A stretch of DNA of 33,972 nucleotides from the NCBI RefSeq assembly GCF_001815865.1, contig NZ_KV822201.1, positions 373 to 34,344 of the forward strand, read 5' to 3'. Below the pieces are notes generated by a model. It did no database searches, was not told where the DNA came from, and saw nothing but the letters and a program-made list of their open reading frames with translations. Below, piece after piece: positions 1 to 6,929 of the stretch (position 1 is its first letter; each line of letters begins with the position of its first letter). The position numbers and the translations under genes are program-made. Source of the DNA: Abiotrophia sp. HMSC24B09. Lineage in GTDB: Bacteria > Bacillota > Bacilli > Lactobacillales > Aerococcaceae.

Positions 1-33
1 TGGTCTACTCTGGAGAGTGGACCACTGGCTCGC
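1..33. repeat. GTGGTCCACT-type palindrome, left copy
   Basis: TGGTCTACTCT and AGAGTGGACCA form an imperfect hairpin with a 2-base centre, followed by CTGGCTCG. Read on the minus strand it begins GAGCCAGTGGTCCACTCT, the same opening as the palindrome at the extreme right of the window but in the opposite orientation. It lies just downstream of the minus-strand membrane-protein gene, so it may act as a 3' stem-loop. The element may extend beyond the window. Confidence 0.5.
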
Positions 34-78
34 ACGTAATCGAGGCTTTTACCCAGTTTCCTGGATAAATCTGAGGAG

Positions 79-534
79 CTAGACTTGGGACTTGCGGAAG
101 GAGCGCCACCAACGCCAAACCAGGACTAGGGAGAATAAGCCTATCAAGCAAAATAAGGTCGGTAGGACGATTTGTGACACTAATAGGTCAGCTTGGAAGT
201 TGGCGCTCCTGACTAGGGCGGAATTTAGCCAGTCAAAAATCACATGCGCCAATAGATGAATGACATAGAGGACTTCCAGAATGAGCACGGCAATGATTAG
301 CCCTTGCGACTTGTGAGCAAAGCGCTCTGATAATAGGACGACTTGAATGGCGAAATATACTACGAAGACTAGGATTGAATTGAGGCTGGTAGGCTTAATC
401 GAAGCCTGCATCTGTAGGAATCTCAGCAAAACGAGTCCAGCAAGCAGTAGGATTCTTGTGAGTAGGTAGAAGGACTTATAGCGCGCACGTTGCTTGCGCC
501 CTTGCTCTTGAATGGAAGAAAATTGGTCGGTCAT
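79..534 (-). CDS. Small polytopic membrane protein (short paralogue)
   Basis: This 151-residue protein has no family I can name. It shows a basic N-terminus (QEQGRKQRARYKSF), about four hydrophobic segments (roughly residues 22-42, 52-70, 78-100 and 122-142) and a terminal WRWWRSFRKSQ motif that should sit on the cytoplasmic side. It is homologous over its whole length to the C-terminal half of the 347-residue protein at 1662-2705; shared motifs are KSFYLLT/RSFYLLT, QVVLLSE/QLVLLSE and RWWRSFRKSQ/LWWRSYRKSQ. The start follows AAGGAG with good spacing. The promoter, also duplicated with the paralogue, is listed separately. The function is unknown, and the membrane location is inferred from hydropathy. 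Confidence 0.8.
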   Translation of the reverse strand: MTDQFSSIQEQGRKQRARYKSFYLLTRILLLAGLVLLRFLQMQASIKPTSLNSILVFVVYFAIQVVLLSERFAHKSQGLIIAVLILEVLYVIHLLAHVIFDWLNSALVRSANFQADLLVSQIVLPTLFCLIGLFSLVLVWRWWRSFRKSQV

Positions 535-614
535 GATATTACTCCTTTGTTAAGGTGGCTAGGGTGTACTCTAAAATCCTTACCGCTAACACCGCTTAAG
601 TAATTACTAATCTG

Positions 615-644
615 ATTATAGCAAATCTTAGCACAAGAGGTAAA
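615..644 (-). promoter_or_regulatory. Extended -10 promoter of the 151-aa membrane gene
   Basis: On the minus strand there is TTTACC, 18 bases, then TGC-TATAAT (the TG lies one base before the -10 box). The same sequence with the same spacing occurs at 2789-2818 before the long paralogue, which supports both its reality and a common origin. Confidence 0.65.
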
Positions 645-724
645 TGGAGAGGTGCTTTATTAAGCGAGAAGTTGCTCTGGCATCCGCCGCGATGCCGTCA
701 CCGTCTACGATGAAGTCGCTTGAG

Positions 725-943
725 CTAGTTACACCTATTGCCACTTGTCAAGGACTTTTTAATCAAAATCATCTTTTTTTCATTCGATTTTCTCCTAAGC
801 TCCCTCAGCATTATTCTTGTAAGTTTATCTTGCATTGTTTCAGTTGCATTTTCATCGAAATGGACAACAACCTCATAGGTGGTCTTTCCAATCTTTCTCT
901 TTGTGCTAATGCCTTTTTTATCTGTGTTTTTCAGTTCTTCCAT
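725..943 (-). CDS. TnpW-like transposon/ICE protein, probable relic
   Basis: This 72-residue basic protein carries a core reading KIGKTTYEVVVHFDENA and, further on, KLTRIMLREL. That matches the small 'transposon-encoded TnpW' family found in Tn4451- and Tn1549-like integrative elements, as I remember it. The start follows AAAGGAG at a good distance. Family members usually end soon after the MLREL-type helix, so the extra tail (about 25 residues, KKMILIKKSLTSGNRCN at its end) may come from read-through into foreign sequence. No recombinase, relaxase or other ICE gene is present nearby, so I take it as a surviving fragment of a lost element. The identification rests on motif memory only. Confidence 0.6.
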   Translation of the reverse strand: MEELKNTDKKGISTKRKIGKTTYEVVVHFDENATETMQDKLTRIMLRELRRKSNEKKMILIKKSLTSGNRCN

Positions 944-966
944 AAATTCTCCTTTCCTCGTTGAAA

Positions 967-1003
967 TAAAAAAAGCGATTAGATTTTTTATTTTCTAATC
1001 GCT
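967..1003 (-). terminator. Intrinsic terminator of the SnoaL-like gene
   Basis: A perfect 10-bp stem (AGCGATTAGA at 974-983 with TCTAATCGCT at 994-1003) has a 10-base loop and is followed on the minus strand by a long T tract. It lies 40 bases after the stop of the SnoaL-like gene. Confidence 0.85.
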
Positions 1004-1042
1004 CTTACCAATATTTTGAAATTAGTTCTAAAACCAAGAAGC

Positions 1043-1447
1043 TCAATCATCTCTAAATTGAGGTTTCTCACTATTTTCATATGGATTATAATGATTGATG
1101 TTGCAGCCAAATTCTTTTAGTTTCTTGATTTTATTCTCCTTTGTCCACTCAACCAACGATATACCATCAAATCCTTCTATTCTTCCATCATTCATCTTAC
1201 TTTTGAAGTACCATTCAACAACTGTTTGATGTTCACTATGGAAAAACTGCTTTATATCCCACGCAAGCACTTTTCCTCTTGTATTCCACTCATTAAACCA
1301 ATGCTTTACAGTTGCTCGATTTTCATATTTAGGACACCAACTTTCAGTATAAACAACATCTTCCGCAAATATATCGTCTATTCCTAAATCTTGTTGTTTG
1401 AGCCACATATCAAACCATAAGCTAATGATCTTCTCTCGGTTTTTCAT
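1043..1447 (-). CDS. SnoaL/NTF2-like family protein
   Basis: A small soluble protein of 134 residues. The pattern LWFDMWLKQQD, then FAEDVVYTES, VKHWFNEWN, VVEWYFKSK and GISLVEWTKENKIKKLKEFG is typical of the cone-shaped SnoaL/NTF2-like fold: N-terminal helices, the 'D-V-x-Y' strand, and the final 'FDGISLVEW..KI..L.EF' strands. Members range from polyketide cyclases to small-molecule binding proteins, so the substrate cannot be told. I place the start at the ATG at 1447, 10 bases after AGGAG; a GTG nine bases upstream would overlap the ribosome site. The gene sits between copies of the duplicated membrane-protein family, next to the ICE relic, which suggests it arrived by insertion. Confidence 0.75.
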   Translation of the reverse strand: MKNREKIISLWFDMWLKQQDLGIDDIFAEDVVYTESWCPKYENRATVKHWFNEWNTRGKVLAWDIKQFFHSEHQTVVEWYFKSKMNDGRIEGFDGISLVEWTKENKIKKLKEFGCNINHYNPYENSEKPQFRDD

Positions 1448-1504
1448 ATTTATCACGCTCCTAATGCTCGGACTTATAAAACCATTTTTAGATAAATCAT
1501 ATGC

Positions 1505-1556
1505 ACCCTTGCTCTTGAATGGAAGAAAGTTGATTGGTCATGATATTACTCCTTTG
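1505..1556 (-). pseudogene. 5' remnant of a third membrane-protein paralogue
   Basis: Reading the minus strand from the ATG at 1543 gives MTNQLSSIQEQGC, nearly identical to the first 12 residues (MTDQFSSIQEQG) of the protein at 79-534. The ribosome site and spacer (AAAGGAGTAATATC) are conserved too. After codon 13 the similarity stops and unrelated sequence leads into the SnoaL-like gene. This looks like a paralogue truncated by an insertion or deletion. Confidence 0.7.
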
Positions 1557-1661
1557 TTTGAAATGAGGAAGGGTCTGGGGCAGCCAGCGACAGTTCCTGT
1601 CACCTCTATAACTCTAGGCGCCCCTATGAACGCATCATCTGAGCACCTTCCTGTTTGCCGT

Positions 1662-2705
1662 CTAACTTTCTATCGCCTTGTCTTCCTCAGTCGCGGCAAT
1701 ATCCTGCTGGGACTTGCGATAGGAGCGCCACCACAGCCAAGAGAAAGTAAGCGACAGCAGACCTAGGCCCAGTAAGATGGCTGGAATCGAGACCTGAGCA
1801 TAGAATAATCGGCTCTTGTCATACTTTAATTTTACATAAACATAGTTCATCCAACTAAAAGCAAAATGAACAAAGAGATAAAACACATAACAAGCATCCG
1901 ATACGATAAGACCCTCAATTATTTTGAGTGACTTATGCCCATATTTTTCCGACAGTAAGACAAGCTGTACGATGAAGACTATGGCGATAATCACTAGGGG
2001 AAGTAGCTTAAACTCCTTAATTTTTGTGTTGTCTTGCATAATACTTAAGACTATTACTCCAATAAACAATAGGAATTTTGTCAGAAGATAGAAGGATCGG
2101 TAAACTAAGCGTTTGTCGCGTTTCTTCTCTTCTAAGTTATGGCTATCCTTTAAATCTTTGATCAGATGATAGAGAGACTTACTTGGACTAGTTTGTGTAA
2201 CTAACTGTTCTGACTCCCAGACTTCTAGCGCATAGTGGTGAACTTTCCAAAGAGATTGACGTAGTAGTAACATCAACACAATAGCAATACATGCTCCTAT
2301 CGTTAATCCCGCTACCAGCATAGGGCTATAGATAAGCAACGCCCAAATCCCCCCACTACCATCATAGCTAAATCGATCACTGGTCTTAAATACCGCGTTG
2401 AATATTAAGACGACATTAAGTAAATCCCAGATTAATAAAGCCACAAATGCGCTCGACTGGAAGCGGAAGCGCCCGATTAGAGAAATTCCCAAGCCGATTA
2501 AAGCCGGTAATAGTACCCAATGCCAGACGCCATCTGTCGTTCTATAATAAAAGGACGAAGCAGCCATGCGCCAAAGGAAAAAGTAAATGGTTAGCATAAT
2601 CAGACGAAAGATAAGCGAGACATGGTGAGTGAATTTAAAGCCTCTTATAGCTTGCCAGAAATCCTCGCGATTCTTTCTATCTTTGTCAGAAAGTTGTCTT
2701 GTCAT
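1662..2705 (-). CDS. Polytopic membrane protein with internal duplication (long paralogue)
   Basis: A 347-residue protein of unrecognised family with about eight hydrophobic segments in two groups (roughly residues 28-150 and 205-330), separated by a polar linker (about 155-200, rich in E, K, S). The second half is homologous to the 151-residue protein at 79-534. The first half shows the same topology and a related ending (RQSLWKVHH against LWWRSYRKSQQ), so the gene may be an ancient fusion of two modules; that part is inference. The start follows a weak GGAACACTCC spacer region and is supported by the N-terminal likeness of charged residues. The promoter is shared in sequence with the short paralogue. 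No enzymatic motifs are visible. Confidence 0.75.
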   Translation of the reverse strand: MTRQLSDKDRKNREDFWQAIRGFKFTHHVSLIFRLIMLTIYFFLWRMAASSFYYRTTDGVWHWVLLPALIGLGISLIGRFRFQSSAFVALLIWDLLNVVLIFNAVFKTSDRFSYDGSGGIWALLIYSPMLVAGLTIGACIAIVLMLLLRQSLWKVHHYALEVWESEQLVTQTSPSKSLYHLIKDLKDSHNLEEKKRDKRLVYRSFYLLTKFLLFIGVIVLSIMQDNTKIKEFKLLPLVIIAIVFIVQLVLLSEKYGHKSLKIIEGLIVSDACYVFYLFVHFAFSWMNYVYVKLKYDKSRLFYAQVSIPAILLGLGLLSLTFSWLWWRSYRKSQQDIAATEEDKAIES

Positions 2706-2788
2706 TGGAACACTCCTTTATTCAAGTGGCTGGGATGGCCCCTCTATCTCTAGCTTCCCTAGCCCCGTAATGGAAAAGCATTAACCTA

Positions 2789-2818
2789 ATTATAGCAAAT
2801 CTTAGTACAGAAGGTAAA
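2789..2818 (-). promoter_or_regulatory. Extended -10 promoter of the 347-aa membrane gene
   Basis: TTTACC, an 18-base spacer and TGC-TATAAT on the minus strand, with most spacer bases identical to the promoter at 615-644. The duplication that made the paralogues included their promoters. Confidence 0.65.
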
Positions 2819-2880
2819 CGGATTATTTTAGGAGTATTAGTGGAGGGTGGGGTTGGCTAGGGCTGGATGCTTTTTCTGCC

Positions 2881-2920
2881 TGAGCTAGTCCATTGATCTG
2901 GCTATCTATGGACGGGCTCA
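2881..2920. repeat. GAGCCAGTCCA-type palindromic repeat, copy 1
   Basis: TGAGCTAGTCCAT at 2881-2893 pairs with ATGGACGGGCTCA at 2908-2920 with two weak pairs. Related copies lie at 16076-16114 and 16157-16196. It sits in the 307-base gap between the membrane gene and the defence island; the only other elements I see in that gap are the promoter at 2789-2818 and the terminator at 2951-2983. Confidence 0.6.
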
Positions 2921-2950
2921 GAAATAGATGCTGCCTCCCCATTAAATAGA

Positions 2951-2983
2951 GAAGCCCAGTGCAATTGAATTGCGCTGGGCTTC
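2951..2983 (-). terminator. Probable terminator at the end of the defence operon
   Basis: GAAGCCCAGTGCAATT pairs with AATTGCGCTGGGCTTC with one wobble, in a GC-rich strong stem. It lies 30 bases after the stop of the second cytosine methyltransferase. The T tract is better on the plus strand (TTCTTTTCT) than on the minus strand, so it may work in both directions or mainly block plus-strand transcripts. Confidence 0.6.
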
Positions 2984-3012
2984 TTTTCTGAACTAGTTGA
3001 AATTAGTTAATA

Positions 3013-4257
3013 CTAGAGATAGTTCTCATGTAAGTCTCGTATTTGCCGGAAGATCGCTTCTAAGACTTGAACCACAATACTATTTCCAGCCATCTTAACT
3101 AGCTTGGTAACGGTTAGAATGGTCCTATCTCTCCCAACAGTAATATTCTCTTGAGTCAGGCGATCAAATTGCTCCTCAGAAAAACCCATTAATAAGAAAC
3201 ACTCTCTTGGGGTCAGGTTACGATATTTAGGATTCTTTTCCGTCAGAACCGCTGAACCATACGCGATAACCCCTGAATTAGGATTCCTATCTTGCTTAGT
3301 TGTGACTGTACGGGCACTTAAATTCTCAAAGACTTGATTACCTTCTGCTAAAATGAGGTTCTCAGCAAAGATCTTTTCTCGTGAAGGTGTTAATTCTGGC
3401 GTGCTCTCTATCGCTTCCGCACGATAAACGTCGTTACTATAATCTACCTTTAGGTAATCCGCCAAAGACTTTCTTTGCGTCTCTGGGCAAATAATATGTT
3501 CTAGTGAATTGACTACAAAGTAGTCTTCTACCTCTCTTCGCTTTTCAGCATCCGTTGCAAGAACACTAATCATGTAGGTTCTAATTCGAGATTGTGGCAC
3601 TCCAAAATTTCTTGCATCTAAAGTGTAGACTTGATTGATATAACCCAAGGAACTTAGGAAAGCTTGCCATTCTAAGAAGTTGTCGATGTGGCGTGGTGAC
3701 AATATATTACTTACATTCTCCATTAATAAAAATGGCGGTAAATCTCGTTCACATGCTACATATTCTTTAAGAATACGCTCTACTTGCCATAACAAAGTAG
3801 ATTTATTATTGGCATCACGGTCAATCCCTCCGGAATCTCTATTATGCCAATAGCCGCTTATTGATAAATCTTGACAGGGAAATGAATAAGTTAATATATC
3901 AGCTTCAGGCAAGTCTTGCGCATGAATCTTAGTAATATCAACTAAGTTGTTGTTGTTGCGAATTGAGCACAAAATAGCCTTAAGATGCAGGATTGATAAG
4001 GAGGAAATCGCTCGTTCACTCATCGGGTTCTTACCATCCATGGATAATGTGTATTCTTTGAGTTCGTCAATTAGATCTTGCTTCGTATAGTGTCGGAACG
4101 CGGACAAATCTTGCTTGCCGTTGTGTAGAATATCGTAGGCATACATAGCATTAACGTCCCACTCAGAGATTGCTACTACCTTGTGATCGAGGCCAATATT
4201 TTTTAGGGCTTGTGTTTGGCTCCCAATCCCACTAAATGTCTCAATCATTCTGAGCAT
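3013..4257 (-). CDS. C5-cytosine DNA methyltransferase (second MTase of the island)
   Basis: Transfers a methyl group from SAM to cytosine C5 in DNA. Motif I is ETFSGIGSQTQAL (residues 6-18), motif IV is SFPCQDLS with catalytic Cys128, motif VI is MENVSNIL, motif VIII is QSRIRTYMI, and the C-terminal motif X is AGNSIVVQVLEAIF. About 414 residues, normal for the family. I choose the ATG at 4257, eight bases after GGAAGGAG; a TTG 18 bases upstream would swallow that site. It is the last gene of the Z1 operon, 41 bases after the PLD nuclease, and should protect host DNA from that nuclease. The recognition sequence cannot be read from the protein. Its target region (about residues 235-330) differs clearly from that of the other methyltransferase at 13146-14366, so the two probably modify different sites or different strands. 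Confidence 0.93.
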   Translation of the reverse strand: MLRMIETFSGIGSQTQALKNIGLDHKVVAISEWDVNAMYAYDILHNGKQDLSAFRHYTKQDLIDELKEYTLSMDGKNPMSERAISSLSILHLKAILCSIRNNNNLVDITKIHAQDLPEADILTYSFPCQDLSISGYWHNRDSGGIDRDANNKSTLLWQVERILKEYVACERDLPPFLLMENVSNILSPRHIDNFLEWQAFLSSLGYINQVYTLDARNFGVPQSRIRTYMISVLATDAEKRREVEDYFVVNSLEHIICPETQRKSLADYLKVDYSNDVYRAEAIESTPELTPSREKIFAENLILAEGNQVFENLSARTVTTKQDRNPNSGVIAYGSAVLTEKNPKYRNLTPRECFLLMGFSEEQFDRLTQENITVGRDRTILTVTKLVKMAGNSIVVQVLEAIFRQIRDLHENYL

Positions 4258-4298
4258 GTCCTTCACTCCTTCCAAACATGAGATATTCTATCATACTT

Positions 4299-5282
4299 CT
4301 AAAAGAGTTTAAAGATATAATACTCGGTCTCGTTAAATCTCTCAATTTTTAAATATCTCTTATCTATGTTGCGCAGATTTCCAACAGTAACCTTATCTAA
4401 ATTGGCCAATCTCCGATCTAAATATCCTAACAATTCTAGCAAAGCCCTCTCGGGAATACATAGTTTTTTACCGAATTGTCCCGCTAACCTTGCTTCTGTT
4501 ACATCAGGATTGTTGATATCACCAAAATATAGTCTGAATGATTTTTCTTCTGGAAATTTATAAAGCTGGTTAAACCTAGGTGGAAAGATAATTTCCCCGC
4601 TCATATGTGTACTATCTAAGTCACTCAATAGATACAACGGGACCTCAAATTCATTATAATACCTATCTATTCTATTCCGCGGATTGTAGCCCACGTGTCT
4701 AGTAATTATAACTTTTGGACCATCCCCATCATTAGCTATACTATCTTCTTTATCCAAAACTATATCTAGTGGGAGTTCTTCGGAATTCGACTCAACGATG
4801 GAATCTACTTCTCTCCCTACAATAGGGACATTAGCTAGAACTCCTATATCATTCGCAAGCATTGACAGGCTTGCTTGCTCCAAAAATAGCTCATTTACAT
4901 TTTCAACAGACTTTATCATCAGCTCTCTCTGAGCAAGGTAGCCGGCCTCGGAAAAATTAGCCGAACCAATAAATACATGGCTACCCTCAGAATGACTAGC
5001 TATAAATTCGATTAACTTAATATGTGTACAAGGTTCCTTCACTTGGTAAAAAATTTTTATATTAGGGTAAGTGGACATTAAAGCTACATAGCCTAAATGA
5101 TCTTCTTTGGGAATCCCGCGAGTTGCCATACCTATATAAACTTCTAAGTTGCGCTCACCAAGGATATTAGCTACACGATCAATGAATTTCGCGGAACTAT
5201 AGCCAGTGATTACTCGTATAGTTTCTGCTTTTTCTATGTGTCCTTCAATGATATTTTCGTAAATCTCGTCACTAATTAACAT
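4299..5282 (-). CDS. PLD-superfamily nuclease, NgoFVII-like restriction component
   Basis: A 327-residue protein with a phospholipase-D-type nuclease domain in the N-terminal half. The catalytic HxK is at His87/Lys89 (THIKLIEF), followed by GSANFSEAGYLAQRE with Asn109 and Glu120. A single HxK motif implies that the active site is formed by a dimer, as in BfiI and NgoAVII, which cut DNA without metal ions. The C-terminal part (about 190-327) could be the DNA-recognition domain, but I do not see a clear NgoFVII-type B3 signature there. The ATG directly follows the stop of the upstream gene (TAGATG), so translation is coupled; AAGGGG serves as the ribosome site. It takes the nuclease slot that AIPR proteins occupy in Mza loci (from memory). 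Being a nuclease is well supported; the restriction role is inferred from context. Confidence 0.82.
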   Translation of the reverse strand: MLISDEIYENIIEGHIEKAETIRVITGYSSAKFIDRVANILGERNLEVYIGMATRGIPKEDHLGYVALMSTYPNIKIFYQVKEPCTHIKLIEFIASHSEGSHVFIGSANFSEAGYLAQRELMIKSVENVNELFLEQASLSMLANDIGVLANVPIVGREVDSIVESNSEELPLDIVLDKEDSIANDGDGPKVIITRHVGYNPRNRIDRYYNEFEVPLYLLSDLDSTHMSGEIIFPPRFNQLYKFPEEKSFRLYFGDINNPDVTEARLAGQFGKKLCIPERALLELLGYLDRRLANLDKVTVGNLRNIDKRYLKIERFNETEYYIFKLF

Positions 5283-5981
5283 CTAGGACCCCTTAATTGA
5301 ATCAAAAAGATACTGAACATATCCTTCGATGCCACCTTCAGCTAATTCTGGATAAGTGACAGGAAGTAATGCTGTATTTAACTTCAGGATTGAACGAAAG
5401 CCGTTCCGACTAGAGTCCTCTATCAAGGCATATTGCTTCATGATCTCTCTGTATAATTCAACATAATAACCTAGCCCTGGCCGTTCCACTAGGTTCATAA
5501 TGGTATCTGTTGTATTAGAAGCTAGCCTTTCCCTTGTTGCCTCTACACTTCCAGCCCAAGACAAATGGATATACCACCATATTTGCTTAAGCCAGATTCG
5601 TCTATTCATCCGGAAAATACGATCCTCATTAGCATTGCCTTGCCAACGTACACGAACAATATCGGGAACTACTCTTACTGATAAATACCGCCATACATCA
5701 TCATTGGTGGCTACACGGTTATTAAAACCCGTTCTTGGATTTAATACCTCATACAAAGCAAGGCCAAAATTTAAATCGTATAGGTAAGTTGGAATACGAT
5801 AAAACTGATCAAAACCTTCTCGCTCATACATCTCGTCTCTTTTTGCAAGCAACCGCTCCCTTAATGAAACAAATTCTGGCCCAGGTGAGATAGATAGACT
5901 TCCATCTTTATTGATGAGCAAGCGTTCATAATCTATTGCTGCACTTGATACATCGTAGTTTAATTGTTCCCAATTAATCAT
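5283..5981 (-). CDS. DUF6339-like protein of the defence operon
   Basis: A 232-residue soluble, Trp- and Arg-rich protein. The stretch [20 protein letters not shown] (about residues 94-113) and the later [18 protein letters not shown] recall the DUF6339 family, known to me only as a domain of unknown function near restriction and ATPase genes; the assignment is from memory. No nuclease motif is obvious. The start ATG overlaps the stop of the 314-residue gene (ATGATTAA) after GGAGG, and its own stop abuts the PLD nuclease, so these three are translationally coupled. A role as a structural or adaptor subunit linking the ATPases to the nuclease fits the context but is only inference. Confidence 0.6.
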   Translation of the reverse strand: MINWEQLNYDVSSAAIDYERLLINKDGSLSISPGPEFVSLRERLLAKRDEMYEREGFDQFYRIPTYLYDLNFGLALYEVLNPRTGFNNRVATNDDVWRYLSVRVVPDIVRVRWQGNANEDRIFRMNRRIWLKQIWWYIHLSWAGSVEATRERLASNTTDTIMNLVERPGLGYYVELYREIMKQYALIEDSSRNGFRSILKLNTALLPVTYPELAEGGIEGYVQYLFDSIKGS

Positions 5982-6918
5982 CTTTGTTTCCTCCAGTCAA
6001 GTTCATTTGCGAAATTGACGCCCGTAGACTATTTAAGACTGAAATGACATCAGAGCGATCAACTGAAAATGTATCGAGCCAATATTGTACAGCTGCAAGA
6101 ACCGATCCTGGAGCAGCTTCGTCGAGATGCTCATAGTCGATATCTCCTGAAAATAATACCTTATTGATGATCATAGCCATAGCCTCCACCATCACTTCCT
6201 GCATTAAACATTGACTGACTTTTTGCTTCTCCTCTTTGACTTTTAAGAATACTGGATGCTTGGTATTAAATAGTACTCGAACATTGTCGTAGTTGAAGAT
6301 ATCGGTATCCGGTTCTGTAAAAGATGTCTCTAATTTCCAAAGCGGGCCCCCTATCTCTTCGTACTCGCCAATTGGGAAACTAGATCCCTCACCATCAACC
6401 GAAATAACAAACTCAGCCAGATTGTTTTCTGTGAGAATCATACCTGCTAATTCAGCTTGATCAGGTGACTTTTTCACCGCTTTTTCCAAGTACATAAACA
6501 GATGGAAATGTATCTTTCCTCTTAGTGAGCCTTGTGGGAACTCTTTAATCAAAGTCCATTTCTTCTGATCAGAATCCAACTTGATAGAGCCTACATTTTC
6601 TGAATATTGAAATTTAGCCTCATTTGAAAACACATGAACGCCAAAGCCAATAGTATTCATAAAATTGGTAATCCCGAATGGACCAAATAAGCCGCTAGGT
6701 TTATCAATCTTCACCTCTAGCTTTACTTTCAAGTTATTGGAGTCCGGAGCCCATGAAGAGTCTATATCACTAATTACAATTTCACCATAATTGGTGGTGT
6801 CGATAGCAATTTCTTTTCCTTCATAGTCATAACTTAGGTAAGGACCCTTCACGTCTAAACCAATCTTCTTATAATCCTTAGTCCCTATCTTCTTATATAG
6901 GTTGATTATGTTAGCCAT
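5974..6918 (-). CDS. Uncharacterised protein of the Z1/GHKL defence operon
   Basis: A 314-residue protein that I do not recognise. The first two thirds are predicted beta-rich with alternating polar and hydrophobic residues and several Gly-Pro turns ([11 protein letters not shown] near residue 78). The last third is helical (roughly 225-310, with [20 protein letters not shown]). There is no signal peptide, membrane span or Walker motif. It sits 11 bases after the GHKL gene, with an AGGGGG ribosome site, where many Z1/MutL-like loci carry a PD-(D/E)XK (DUF4420) protein. I looked for the usual EVK-type motif of that family and did not find it. It is expected to be an obligate partner of the ATPases; this is inference from the tight operon. 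Confidence 0.55.
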   Translation of the reverse strand: MANIINLYKKIGTKDYKKIGLDVKGPYLSYDYEGKEIAIDTTNYGEIVISDIDSSWAPDSNNLKVKLEVKIDKPSGLFGPFGITNFMNTIGFGVHVFSNEAKFQYSENVGSIKLDSDQKKWTLIKEFPQGSLRGKIHFHLFMYLEKAVKKSPDQAELAGMILTENNLAEFVISVDGEGSSFPIGEYEEIGGPLWKLETSFTEPDTDIFNYDNVRVLFNTKHPVFLKVKEEKQKVSQCLMQEVMVEAMAMIINKVLFSGDIDYEHLDEAAPGSVLAAVQYWLDTFSVDRSDVISVLNSLRASISQMNLTGGNKDD

Positions 6919-6929
6919 TAAAGATCCCC

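Noticed and set aside
1398..1766. Plus-strand open frame over the SnoaL start and the membrane-gene 3' end
   Set aside because: It overlaps two better supported minus-strand genes and the truncated paralogue, and has no ribosome site.
5974..6918. DUF4420 PD-(D/E)XK nuclease assignment for the 314-residue protein
   Set aside because: Gene position would fit, but the expected GEL...DF...EVK core could not be found in the sequence.
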